The notes under the pieces were generated by a model. The model worked only from the letters and a program-made list of their open reading frames with translations, was not told the DNA's origin and made no database searches. A DNA stretch of 41,838 bases from an uncultured Clostridia bacterium (lineage in GTDB: Bacteria > Bacillota > Clostridia > TANB77 > CAG-508). Where the stretch lies: NCBI GenBank assembly GCA_934167165.1, contig CAKPKG010000010.1:1-41838 (forward strand), read 5' to 3'. Positions 7,974-15,876 of the stretch are shown here, piece after piece. Positions within the stretch are counted from its first letter, which is position 1. The number at the start of each line of letters is the position of its first letter. Both the position numbers and the translations under genes were made by a program.

Positions 7974-8507
7974 CTAGTCAATTAGCCTCTTTTCCTTATA
8001 TGTTTCAAAAACATCTTCTATTTTATTTACACCTGCCGTATTTATAATATATTCATGTTCGTCTAATATTTCTTTAATATCATCGTCAAACTCTCCTACT
8101 TCAAAGCAATTAATTATTGTTATATATTTTTTGCAACCTTTATACTTGCTAAAATATTTTTCAACCATTTCATTTGCCATTTCAATATATTTTTTACTTC
8201 CACTTATTAATATTATTGCTTCTTTTTCATTTTGCATTTCATTTTTTATTTTGTTCTCTACATTTGCAAATTTCTGTACTTTACTATTTTTCCAATTCAT
8301 TTTTAATAGATTATCTTTATTCTTTTGGCTTAACATTATTTTTGATAAAATTGTTTCTACATTTTTTCTTAAATCAAATTCCAAAAATGGAATAACTTTT
8401 ATATTTTCCTCCAATTGTTTGTTCAAATATGGTAGTAACATAGTTATTAAATGAATACTACTTACGTAAAATCCACATACCTTTTTTATACTGTTAGATT
8501 TCTCCAT
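7974..8507 (-). CDS. Unrecognised 177-residue cytoplasmic protein
   Basis: No family recognised. GGGAGG lies upstream of the ATG at 8507. The sequence alternates short beta-like hydrophobic runs with helices: CGFYVSSIHLITMLLPYL near the N terminus, AIILISGSKKYIEMANEM in the middle, ITIINCFEVGEF and YIINTAGVNKIEDVF towards the end. That rhythm suggests a small alpha/beta (possibly Rossmann-like) fold, but no nucleotide-binding motif is convincing. No signal peptide or membrane helix is seen. It is the first gene of a two-gene minus-strand unit with the 92-residue gene, divergent from spoIIR. Confidence 0.65.
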   Translation of the reverse strand: MEKSNSIKKVCGFYVSSIHLITMLLPYLNKQLEENIKVIPFLEFDLRKNVETILSKIMLSQKNKDNLLKMNWKNSKVQKFANVENKIKNEMQNEKEAIILISGSKKYIEMANEMVEKYFSKYKGCKKYITIINCFEVGEFDDDIKEILDEHEYIINTAGVNKIEDVFETYKEKRLID

Positions 8508-8708
8508 ATTCCAACCTCCCCTAAGTTTTCCTACTGGTAAATTTTACCATTTATTTCCAATTGTGTCAATCAAAATCGTATTCGTTAATTCGACAATGTA
8601 TATTTTTTTATTTTTGGTTAATACTTTTTTTAAAGAGATTTATTTACATTTTTTTAATTTAATAGAAAATCTATATTATTTTTCTATTTATTTTATGGAG
8701 GGTTTAAT

Positions 8709-9368
8709 TTGAAAAAAATAATACAAAGTTCTATTTTTAAAAGATTTTTAATTTTATTGATTCTTTTATTTGTTTACACTATTATATGTGCATTTTCGTA
8801 TGTTAATGCAGTATCTTCAAATATTGAATCAAGTGTTTTTAGATTGCATGTTATTGCAAACAGTGATTCTAAAGAAGATCAAGATTTAAAATATATAGTA
8901 AGAGATAATATTTTAAAATATATAAATGATATTTCTAAAACTGCTACAAGCAAAGAAGAAGTAATAAATATTGCACAAAATAACATTAACACAATCAAAG
9001 AAATTGCACAAAAAACTGTATATGAAAATGGTTATAACTATGAAGTTAATGTTAAAATAGGCAATTTTGCTTTTCCTACTAAACACTATGGAGATATTTC
9101 TTTTCCTGCAGGTTTTTATGATGCTTTAAGAGTAGAAATTGGTAGTGCTTCTGGTCAAAATTGGTGGTGTGTAATGTTTCCCCCTCTATGTTTTGTGGAT
9201 GTTAGTTCCGGCGTAGTTCCAGAAGAGTCAAAAGAATTTTTACAAGAAAGTTTATCTTCAGAAGAATATAGTTTGCTATCTGAAAATGAAAATTCTAATG
9301 ACATGAATTTTAAGTTTAAAATTGTCGAACTTTTTCAAAATATAGGAATAAAATTAGCACAATCTTAA
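8709..9368 (+). CDS. spoIIR: Stage II sporulation protein R
   Basis: The forespore-produced secreted signal that triggers SpoIIGA to process pro-SigE in the mother cell. An N-terminal membrane or signal segment (residues about 10-32) precedes the conserved core: FRLHVIANSDSKEDQDLKY, VRDNIL, then FPTKHYGDISFPAGFYDALRVEIG and the hallmark NWWCVMFPPLCFVD. Length 219 is typical. The start is TTG at 8709 with GGAGGG 6 bases upstream. It stands alone before murA. Its presence, with spmA/spmB and the GerM-domain gene, indicates a sporulating lineage. Confidence 0.93.
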   Translation: MKKIIQSSIFKRFLILLILLFVYTIICAFSYVNAVSSNIESSVFRLHVIANSDSKEDQDLKYIVRDNILKYINDISKTATSKEEVINIAQNNINTIKEIAQKTVYENGYNYEVNVKIGNFAFPTKHYGDISFPAGFYDALRVEIGSASGQNWWCVMFPPLCFVDVSSGVVPEESKEFLQESLSSEEYSLLSENENSNDMNFKFKIVELFQNIGIKLAQS

Positions 9369-9375
9369 AAATTTA

Positions 9376-9404
9376 TTGTAAAACCATTCATTTTGTGATA
9401 ATAT
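9376..9404 (+). promoter_or_regulatory. Promoter upstream of murA
   Basis: TTGTAA at 9376-9381, 17-base spacer, TAATAT at 9399-9404. The expected start near 9411 lies directly before a strong hairpin, so the leader may end early. Confidence 0.6.
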
Positions 9405-9413
9405 TTTTATAGT

Positions 9414-9449
9414 AATTAGAGTGTAATTAATTATACACTCTAATTTTTT
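9414..9449 (+). terminator. Hairpin with T-tract in the murA leader
   Basis: AATTAGAGTGTA at 9414-9425 pairs with TACACTCTAATT at 9434-9445, followed by TTTT. It could end spoIIR transcription or attenuate murA from the promoter at 9376. Confidence 0.7.
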
Positions 9450-9470
9450 AAGTAATTTTAAGGAGCAAAT

Positions 9471-10733
9471 ATGGAGAAGTTAGTAATTACAGGACCTACA
9501 CCATTAAAAGGTGAAGTAAATATAAGTGGTGCAAAAAATTCAGCTGTTGCAATACTTCCTGCAACATTATTAATAGACGGCGTTTGTACTATTAATAATG
9601 TTCCTAATATAGTAGATATTAAATTATCTTGTGAAATATTAGAAGGTTTAGGTGCAAAAATAAATTGGATTAATAAAAATTCGCTTGAAATAGATACTAG
9701 AAATATAACAAAAACTATAGCCCCAATCGAGCTAACAAGAAAATTTAGAGCATCTTATTATTTAATTGGTGCTATGCTTGGAAGAAAAAAAGAAATAGAA
9801 GTTGGACTTCCTGGTGGATGCAATTTAGGTCCAAGACCTATAGACCAACATATTAAAGGCTTTGAAGCATTAGGTGCAAATGTAGAAATAGTTGGTGGAA
9901 ATGTTAAAGCAAAAACAGATAAGTTAATTGGAACTAGCATATATATGGATATAGTTTCTGTTGGCGCAACAATGAACATTATGCTTGCTAGTGTTTTGGC
10001 AGAAGGAACTACTACTATTGATAATGCAGCCAAAGAACCTCATATTGTTGACCTTGCTAACTTTTTAAATACAATGGGTGCCGACATTCGTGGTGCTGGT
10101 ACAGATGTTATAAAAATAAATGGAGTAAAAAGTTTAACTGGTGGTAAAAGCTATTCCGTTGTTCCTGATCAAATAGAGGCTGGAACTTTTATGCTTGCTG
10201 CAGTTGCTTCTCAAGGAGATATTACTATTAAAAATTGTATTACTAAACATTTGGAATGTATAACAGCTAAGATTTTAGAAATTGGTGGAAATGTAGAAGA
10301 ACATGATGATAGTTTAAGAGTTTGGTGTGATAAAAGGCCTTCAAAAGCAGTAATAAAAACATTGCCTTATCCTGGATTTCCTACAGATTTACAAGCTCAA
10401 ATGGGTGTAGTTCTAGCTACAGCAGATGGAACAAGTATTATTAATGAAAGTATTTGGGAATCAAGATTTCAATATACAAATGAATTAAATAAAATGGGAG
10501 CCCAAATAACCTCTCAAGGAAAATCTGCAATTTTTGAAGGTGTGGAAAAATTATATGGTGCTTCTGTATATTCAACAGATTTACGAGCAGGTGCTGCATT
10601 AATAATTGCAGGAATTGCTGCAGAGGGGAAAACCGAAATATATAATCTTGGTCATATTGATAGAGGATATGAGAATATAGAAGGCAAATTTAGAAAACTT
10701 GGAGCAAATATAAAAAGAGTACAAGAAGGATGA
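9471..10733 (+). CDS. murA: UDP-N-acetylglucosamine 1-carboxyvinyltransferase
   Basis: First committed step of peptidoglycan synthesis: transfers enolpyruvate from PEP to UDP-GlcNAc in the cytoplasm. Signatures are SGAKNSAVAILPATLL at residues 19-34, the loop LPGGCNLGPRPIDQHIKGFEALGA around 113-136 whose Cys is the fosfomycin target, then GATMNIMLA, PDQIEAGTFM and DLRAGAALIIAGIAAEG near the end. Length 420 is normal. AAGGAG precedes the ATG. The downstream walJ start overlaps this region closely (the stop and the next ATG are 8 bases apart). No in-frame CGG; the frame is uninterrupted. Confidence 0.97.
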   Translation: MEKLVITGPTPLKGEVNISGAKNSAVAILPATLLIDGVCTINNVPNIVDIKLSCEILEGLGAKINWINKNSLEIDTRNITKTIAPIELTRKFRASYYLIGAMLGRKKEIEVGLPGGCNLGPRPIDQHIKGFEALGANVEIVGGNVKAKTDKLIGTSIYMDIVSVGATMNIMLASVLAEGTTTIDNAAKEPHIVDLANFLNTMGADIRGAGTDVIKINGVKSLTGGKSYSVVPDQIEAGTFMLAAVASQGDITIKNCITKHLECITAKILEIGGNVEEHDDSLRVWCDKRPSKAVIKTLPYPGFPTDLQAQMGVVLATADGTSIINESIWESRFQYTNELNKMGAQITSQGKSAIFEGVEKLYGASVYSTDLRAGAALIIAGIAAEGKTEIYNLGHIDRGYENIEGKFRKLGANIKRVQEG

Positions 10734-10738
10734 AATAA

Positions 10739-11519
10739 ATGTTAAAATTTTGTAGCTTATTTAGTGGAAGTAGTGGAAATAGTTTTTTTGTAAAAAATGA
10801 TTCTACTAATATATTAATTGATATTGGCGTAAGTGCCAAAAAAATAGAAACAGCTCTTCGGAGATCTTAATATTAATTTAAATGAAATTGATGCTATACT
10901 TGTTACCCATGAACATACAGACCACACAAAAGGAATTGGTAATATATCAAAAAAATACAATATTCCTGTTTACGCAAATAAAAAAACTTGGAATGCAATG
11001 CCTGCAATAACTGAAAAAATCTGTGTGGAAAACAAAATGCTTTTTTCAACAGGTAAAAGTTTTAAAATAAAGGATTTGGAAATTTTTCCATTTCAAACAC
11101 CTCATGATGCAGCAGATCCTTGTGGTTTTAATATAATTAGTGATGGTAAAAAAATTAGTATAGCAACAGATTTAGGCAATATAAATTCTTCAGTTTTTAA
11201 TTGTTTAAAAGAAAGTAATTGCATACTTTTAGAATCCAATTATGACCCAAATGTATTACAATGTTCTCATTATCCATACTACTTAAAACAAAGAATTTGT
11301 AGTTCTAATGGTCATTTGTCAAATAGTTTAGCCGGAAAAACAATTTCTAAATTGATAGATTCTGGTTTAGAAAAAGCTTTACTTATCCATTTAAGCAAAG
11401 AAAATAATTTTCCGGAACTAGCAAAGCAAACCGTTTTAAATGAAATTAAAACAGTTGAAAATTTTCCTATATATGTAGCACCTCGAGATAAACCAAGTCA
11501 GTTTTTTGAGGTGAGCTAA
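10739..11519 (+). CDS. walJ: WalJ/YycJ-type metallo-beta-lactamase-fold hydrolase, with one CGGA recoding site
   Basis: A metallo-beta-lactamase-fold protein of the YycJ (WalJ) family, which in Bacillus links cell-wall homeostasis and replication. The N terminus has the family motif FCSLFSGSSGNSF, and the zinc ligands THEHTDH lie at residues 56-62. A second metal histidine lies in the HDAADPCGF segment, and SNYDPN and SNGHLSN complete the fold. The ATG at 10739 has AAGGA 8 bases upstream. The reading frame is broken at codon 41 by an extra C before GGA (10859-10862). Skipping it gives 259 residues, the family length. Unskipped, translation stops within three codons, before the whole active site. 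Confidence 0.88.
10859..10862 (+). other. CGGA recoding site 2 (walJ, Gly41)
   Basis: Reads GCT CTT C GGA GAT CTT. In-frame CGG leads to A-L-R-R-S-stop. Skipping C at 10859 gives A-L-G-D-L-N and rejoins the metal-binding domain. Confidence 0.9.
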
Positions 11520-11530
11520 TTTTGGGGGGA

Positions 11531-11598
11531 TGTAGGAAAAAATTTTATATTTAATTATTTTTTTGGGGCTATTAAAATAATTATAATTTTTTCCTACA
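11531..11598. repeat. 14-bp perfect inverted repeat between walJ and spmB
   Basis: TGTAGGAAAAAATT at 11531-11544 is exactly mirrored by AATTTTTTCCTACA at 11585-11598, with a 40-base AT-rich interval. The two genes converge on it. It could be a bidirectional terminator or the remains of a small inverted-repeat element. The rest of 11599-11796 shows no gene. Confidence 0.6.
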
Positions 11599-11796
11599 AC
11601 GTTAAAAACTTTTTTAATTAATTTTCTATTTTCTTTAATACTTTTTTTGTGAAAATTTTTATTAGAATTTTTCTGACAGTAAAAAATAAAGAAAAAAATA
11701 ATAAGAATTTAAAAATCATTTTTTCACCTTGAATAAAATTTAGTCATTAAACTGTTACTATGTTACTACGTTTCCTAAAAATTGTCAACAAAAACT

Positions 11797-12326
11797 TTAC
11801 GACATAATATTCCAAATTATTACAGAAGTCAACATTCCTATTATATCTCCAATTAATGCTGCAATAAGAACAAATCTAATTTTTTTAACTCCTACCGCAC
11901 TGGTATACAAAGCTATTGTATATAAAGTTGTTTCTGTTGATCCCATAATTGTTGAAGCTATTAATCCGTATTTTACTATCAACTCCATATTTATTCATAA
12001 TGTCAGTTCCTATAGCTACTGAAGCACTTCCGTGAAATTGGCCTTAATATAGCAAGTGGCATAATTTCTACTGGAATATGTAACATGTTAATTAAAGGGG
12101 ATATTAATTTTATTATAAAATCTAAAACTCCTGAATATCTTAATGCACTTATTGCAACAAATAACCCTATTAAAGTTGGAAAAATATTAACTACTATTTC
12201 TAATCCTTCTTTTGCTCCTTCTAAAAACGTATCAAATACATTCTTTTTTTCTATAAGCCCTATACTTACTATTAATAATATAGTAAATGGTATTGCTAAA
12301 TTAGAAACATAATTAATTATTTGCAT
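11797..12326 (-). CDS. spmB: Spore maturation protein B, with two CGGA recoding sites
   Basis: Membrane partner of SpmA, needed for normal spore core dehydration, with a nucleoside-recognition-like fold. The N-terminal half has hydrophobic segments (AIPFTILLIVSIGLIEKKNVF, then GLEIVVNIFPTLIGLFVAI) and the PLAILRPIS motif. Two frame changes of the same kind follow, at codons 99 and 120: LRPIS-G-SASVAIGTD and GVDSKI-G-LIASTIMGSTET. With both extra C bases skipped, the protein is 175 residues and matches the SpmB consensus through the GSTETT motif and final membrane helix. With only one skipped the second half is out of frame. AAGGAG precedes the ATG at 12326, which is 10 bases after the spmA stop. 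Confidence 0.9.
11965..11968 (-). other. CGGA recoding site 4 (spmB, Gly120)
   Basis: Minus strand reads AGT AAA ATA C GGA TTA ATA. This second site is easy to miss because a short open frame spans it in the wrong register. Skipping C at 11968 gives D-S-K-I-G-L-I-A-S. Confidence 0.88.
12029..12032 (-). other. CGGA recoding site 3 (spmB, Gly99)
   Basis: Minus strand reads CCA ATT TCA C GGA AGT GCT. Skipping C at 12032 gives P-I-S-G-S-A-S, the conserved SpmB turn. Confidence 0.9.
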
Positions 12327-12336
12327 TATTATCTCC

Positions 12337-12912
12337 TTAAAATTTTTTCATTAATATTTTTGCTGATCCAATTGCACTTATTGCTGCAAAAATAGTAGCA
12401 ATCCATATAGGAACTATCATAGCTGTAGGATTATTAGATTTTAGCGAGCTTCTTATTGCTATTACCGTTGTAGGTATTAACTGTATTGATGCTGTATTTA
12501 AAACAATAAAAATAGCCATAGAATTAGAAAGTCTTTTTTTATCATTATTAACTTTTTGCATAGATTTCATAGCTTTTAATCCCAAAGGAGTTGCCGCATT
12601 TCCTAGTCCCATAATATTTGCAATTATATTCATTGATATTTCCTCATGAACTTTATCTTGTCTTTTTATATCTGGAAATAATTTTTTCATTATTGGTGTA
12701 AATACTTTTGTAAGTTTTTTCACTATGCTAGTTTTACATGCAATTTTCATTATTCCATTCCATAAACACATTGTTCCTAATAATGTAATACATAATTCAA
12801 CGGCAGATTTTGTTCCTTCAAAAACAGAAGTGTTTACTTGTTCCAGTCTTCCGTTAAAAATTGCATATACAAATGAAATTATCAGAAATAAAGGCCAAAT
12901 TATATTAAGCAT
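12337..12912 (-). CDS. spmA: Spore maturation protein A
   Basis: Integral membrane protein paired with SpmB. Features seen are the N-terminal hydrophobic IIWPLFLIISFVYAIFNG, the SAVELCITLLGTMCLWNGIM segment, the family motif NIIANIMGLGNAATPLGLKA (around residues 95-114) and LNTASIQLIPTTVIAIR, then a final membrane helix. Length 191 is normal. AAGGAGG precedes the ATG. spmB follows at once. Unlike spmB, this frame is uninterrupted, although FNGRLEQ contains CGGA as AAC-GGA, that is, not as a CGG codon. Confidence 0.93.
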   Translation of the reverse strand: MLNIIWPLFLIISFVYAIFNGRLEQVNTSVFEGTKSAVELCITLLGTMCLWNGIMKIACKTSIVKKLTKVFTPIMKKLFPDIKRQDKVHEEISMNIIANIMGLGNAATPLGLKAMKSMQKVNNDKKRLSNSMAIFIVLNTASIQLIPTTVIAIRSSLKSNNPTAMIVPIWIATIFAAISAIGSAKILMKKF

Positions 12913-13047
12913 AATAATCCTCCTTATTTAATTTATTCATATTTTTTATCAATATTCTTGTATATATCAATTATAAAATCAGTTTTTTTATTACGATTTT
13001 TGATATAAATAAATTTTAAAAAATTTCCAAAAAAAGGAAGATTTTTG

Positions 13048-13076
13048 TTGACCTTTATCAAATTTTATGATATTAT
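13048..13076 (+). promoter_or_regulatory. Promoter of the AbrB/SpoVT gene
   Basis: TTGACC at 13048-13053, 17-base spacer, TATTAT at 13071-13076, about 50 bases before the ATG. Confidence 0.7.
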
Positions 13077-13124
13077 TTAATAAAGTCGATTTGTCGAAAA
13101 ATGTAATTTTTAGGGGGGTTGTAT

Positions 13125-13376
13125 ATGAAATCAACAGGAATAATCAGAAGAGTAGACGAACTTGGAAGAGTAGTAATACCTATTGAGCTTAGAAATAAAT
13201 TTGGTATTACAGAAAAAGACCCTATGGAAATATATGTTGATGGTTCTTCAATTATATTAAAAAAATATGAACCAAACTGTATTTTCTGTGGAAGCTCAAA
13301 GAAATTAATTGATTTTCAAGACAAGCTAATTTGTGAAAAATGTGCAGAGAAAATCAGCAAAGCAAAAGCAGAATAA
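13125..13376 (+). CDS. AbrB/SpoVT-type transcriptional regulator
   Basis: A transition-state or sporulation regulator. Residues 1-45 are the swapped-hairpin AbrB DNA-binding domain (STGIIRRVDELGRVVIPIEL, then RNKFGI), and the C-terminal part carries two CxxC pairs (CIFCGSS and CEKCAEK) that could bind zinc. The ATG at 13125 is preferred because AGGGGGG ends 6 bases before it. A TTG two codons upstream would put the site too close. The protein has 83 residues. It has its own promoter and a strong terminator, so it is a single-gene unit. It is probably the AbrB homologue of sporulating Clostridia, but the exact target genes cannot be told. Confidence 0.9.
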   Translation: MKSTGIIRRVDELGRVVIPIELRNKFGITEKDPMEIYVDGSSIILKKYEPNCIFCGSSKKLIDFQDKLICEKCAEKISKAKAE

Positions 13377-13407
13377 GAAGTTCATAAAATGAACTTCTTA
13401 TTTTTTT
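13374..13407 (+). terminator. Terminator shared by abrB-like gene and rsmI
   Basis: TAAGAAGTTCAT at 13374-13385 pairs with ATGAACTTCTTA at 13389-13400 with a 3-base loop, then seven T. The stop codons of both convergent genes lie inside the stem. Confidence 0.9.
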
Positions 13408-14232
13408 AAAAAATATTGATATATTTCGTTTTTATTTGTATTCCTATCTTTTGCTATTTTTTTTATAATTTCTTTTTTATCTAAATTTTGTTTTTCGTAA
13501 TATTTAAAATGTTCTTCTAATGACATTGCATTTAATTGCTCTTTTTTTATCTCTTCTTCATTTTTATCATTGCCTTCTAATATTAAAACATATTCTCCTT
13601 TTGGTTCTTCTATTTTTTGCAATACTTCAGATATTTTTCCTCTTATATATTCCTCATGTATTTTTGTAATTTCTCTTGCTAAGCATATTTTTCTGTCCCC
13701 AATTTCTTCCAACATTATTTTTAAAGTATTTAATAATTTATGAGGTGCCTCATACAATATTACTGTTTGAGTATGTTTTTTTATTTCTTCTAATTTTTCT
13801 TTTTTTTCTTTATTGTTTACAGGTAAAAATCCTATAAAAATAAATTCATTTGTTTTCATTCCAGAAGAAATTAATGCATTTATTGCTGCACAAGCTCCTG
13901 GAACTGGTACAATATTTATTTCTTTTTCTATTGCCGATTTTACAATCACTTCTCCAGGATCTGAAATTCCGAGGTGTACCTGCATCTGTAACAATTGCTA
14001 TGTTTTGTCCATCTAATATTTTATTTATTAATATATCTTTTTTTATATTTTCATTTTGCTTATAATAACTAATTAGTGGTTTTGATATATTTAAATGATT
14101 TAATAATTTTAATGTATGCCTAGTATCTTCTGCTGCAATTAAATCTACCTCTTTTAAAATATTAATTGCTCTTAATGTTATATCATCTAAATTTCCTATT
14201 GGCGTTGCCACTAAATATAATTTTCCTTTCAT
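13398..14232 (-). CDS. rsmI: 16S rRNA (cytidine1402-2'-O)-methyltransferase, with one CGGA recoding site
   Basis: SAM-dependent tetrapyrrole-methylase-fold enzyme that 2'-O-methylates C1402 in the decoding centre. The N terminus LYLVATPIGNLDDITLRA, AAEDTRHT at about 35-42 and VTDAGTPGISDPG at 81-93 are the family hallmarks. VPGACAAINALISSG, FIGFLP and the EAPHKL motif follow. The extra C before GGA (13968-13971) falls inside GTPGISDPG at codon 88. Skipping it gives 277 residues, the usual length. Unskipped, the protein reads 40 nonsense residues and stops. GAGGGAG precedes the ATG. It starts 9 bp after the trmN6-like stop, so the two form an operon. Confidence 0.93.
13968..13971 (-). other. 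CGGA recoding site 5 (rsmI, Gly88)
   Basis: Minus strand reads GGT ACA CCT C GGA ATT TCA. Skipping C at 13971 gives G-T-P-G-I-S-D-P-G. Confidence 0.92.
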
Positions 14233-14241
14233 ATTTCTCCC

Positions 14242-14982
14242 TCATTTTTTGTTATATATTTCCAGCACTTCATCAGTATATTTATTATTCTCATTATATA
14301 TATATAAAGGTTTTTCGACTTTCAAAAATTCTCCAGAATTTTTTATTGCCTTTATTAAAACTAAATTGCTGTTTTCACCTTTTCTTGAATAAATAAACCT
14401 AATTTTTTTAGGTTCAATTTTATATTTTCTTAAAGTTTCTATTACCCCGACCAATCTGTCTGGTCTATGTACCATATACAATTCTCCATTATTTTTTAAT
14501 AGTTGGCTTGAAATACTAATTATATCTTCTATATTACATTTTACTTCATGCCTAGATATCAATTTATATTCATTTTCATTTTTTATTGCAGAATTATTTT
14601 TCATATATGGAGGATTTGTAACAATTGCATCTATGCTTGATTTTTTTATAATTTTATTTATTTTTTTTATATCTTCATTTATAAATTCCACATTTTTTAA
14701 ATTATTTAATAATACAGATCTTTTAGACATTTCACAAACTTCTTTTTGTATTTCAATGCCTGTTATTTGTTTTGCACATATTTTTTTAGATAATAATAAA
14801 CTTATTATTCCTGTTCCACTACCCAAATCCAAAACTGTGCTATTGTCTTTTATCTCCTTTGCAAAATCAGATAATAACACACTATCTATTCCGAAACAAA
14901 ACCAATTTTTATTTTGAATTATTTTTAATCCTTTATATTCTAAATCATCGATTCTTTCATCATTTTTTAGAACTATTTCCAT
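14242..14982 (-). CDS. tRNA1(Val) adenine-N6-methyltransferase (TrmN6/YabB-like)
   Basis: Class I SAM-dependent methyltransferase. The SAM loop VLDLGSGTGIISLLLS lies at about residues 50-65. The N6-adenine catalytic motif NPPYMK is at 138-143. The N-terminal LKIIQNKNWFCFGIDSVLLSDFA is typical of the YfiC/YabB group that methylates A37 of tRNA(Val) in E. coli. Length 246 is usual. GGAG precedes the ATG. It is the first gene of an operon with rsmI, an arrangement common in Bacillota. The frame has TTC-GGA and GTC-GGG but no in-frame CGG. Confidence 0.85.
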   Translation of the reverse strand: MEIVLKNDERIDDLEYKGLKIIQNKNWFCFGIDSVLLSDFAKEIKDNSTVLDLGSGTGIISLLLSKKICAKQITGIEIQKEVCEMSKRSVLLNNLKNVEFINEDIKKINKIIKKSSIDAIVTNPPYMKNNSAIKNENEYKLISRHEVKCNIEDIISISSQLLKNNGELYMVHRPDRLVGVIETLRKYKIEPKKIRFIYSRKGENSNLVLIKAIKNSGEFLKVEKPLYIYNENNKYTDEVLEIYNKK

Positions 14983-15063
14983 ATTATACTCCGTAAACTT
15001 TTTTTAAATTTTTCATATATTATATATTATAATATTTTTATATAAATTGCAAGGAGAATGGTT

Positions 15064-15216
15064 TTGGAGAATAAACATCCTAAAAAAAAATATGAAAAAT
15101 TTAATTTAAAAAAAAGAAAAGATTGCACTATTCATTCTGTAAAAGAAGTCGAATATTTTTTGTGCAATCTTGATAAAGCTATAAAATCCATTAAAATATA
15201 TAAATTTTTAAAATAA
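15064..15216 (+). CDS. Small 50-residue basic protein, unrecognised
   Basis: An open frame starting TTG at 15064 with AAGGAG 7 bases upstream. An in-frame ATG at 15058 is too close to that site. The product is rich in Lys with two Cys (KRKDCTIHSV and FLCNLDKA) and has no membrane segment. The stop is immediately adjacent to the stop of the convergent GerM-domain gene. It is divergent from trmN6. The good ribosome site supports it being real. No family recognised. Confidence 0.5.
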   Translation: MENKHPKKKYEKFNLKKRKDCTIHSVKEVEYFLCNLDKAIKSIKIYKFLK

Positions 15217-15777
15217 TTATCTTTTAAAAGCTTCTTTAAAATTAATTTCTCCATCTGGAAATTGTTGATTTTCTTTTCCATCAATTAAAATTACTACAGA
15301 ATTGATTTCTTTTAATTCTGTTACCGTATTTACAATTGATTTTATTATTAATTCCTCTTGTTCTTTTCCCAGTTTTTGCTCTTTAATAAAATCTTCTGAA
15401 AAATCAATATAAATACAATCATTTTTTATTTCTATTTTATTTAATTTAGTTCCATCAGGAATTAACTTTGCCATTTTTTCACTTTTAGGCCCTTCTATTA
15501 ATAATTCAATTAATTCTTTATATGGTTCTTTTATCAATTTTTTTGCATCAATCCTTCTAGCTTCTGGCATTATTTTTCCATTTTCAACATTCATAAAATA
15601 TAGTGTAATTATAGTCTGTCTTAACTGTTCATCTGTTATTTCTTCCTGTGGAATATATTCTTGATATTTATTTTTATCTTGATTTTTTGATTTTTTATAA
15701 ACTATATAACCAACACCTAAAATAATTAAAATAAAAATAATTATAAAAATATACATTATTATTTTTCTATTTTTCAT
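15217..15777 (-). CDS. GerM-domain membrane-anchored sporulation/germination protein
   Basis: Residues 1-28 hold a positively charged start and one membrane segment (IIMYIFIIIFILIILGVGYIV). A short linker and a GerM domain follow. The domain shows TIITLYFMN, EARRI, ELIELLIEGP, IPDGTKL and the DCIYIDFSEDFI strand, which are the usual GerM positions. Length 186 is in range for clostridial single-GerM proteins, which sit in the forespore or inner spore membrane and aid assembly or germination. No lipobox is visible. It may be co-transcribed with the patatin gene 100 bp upstream. Confidence 0.8.
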   Translation of the reverse strand: MKNRKIIMYIFIIIFILIILGVGYIVYKKSKNQDKNKYQEYIPQEEITDEQLRQTIITLYFMNVENGKIMPEARRIDAKKLIKEPYKELIELLIEGPKSEKMAKLIPDGTKLNKIEIKNDCIYIDFSEDFIKEQKLGKEQEELIIKSIVNTVTELKEINSVVILIDGKENQQFPDGEINFKEAFKR

Positions 15778-15876
15778 ATATAAAACTCCTTTAAATATAT
15801 TTTATTTAATATTATTAAAGACAAGTTTTTTTAGAACTATTTATTAAAAATTTTATTTAACTTATTTTTGTATTAT

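Noticed and set aside
11797..11988. A separate 63-residue gene starting at 11988
   Set aside because: Its first codons are the SpmB frame read in the wrong register; the rest is the SpmB C terminus.
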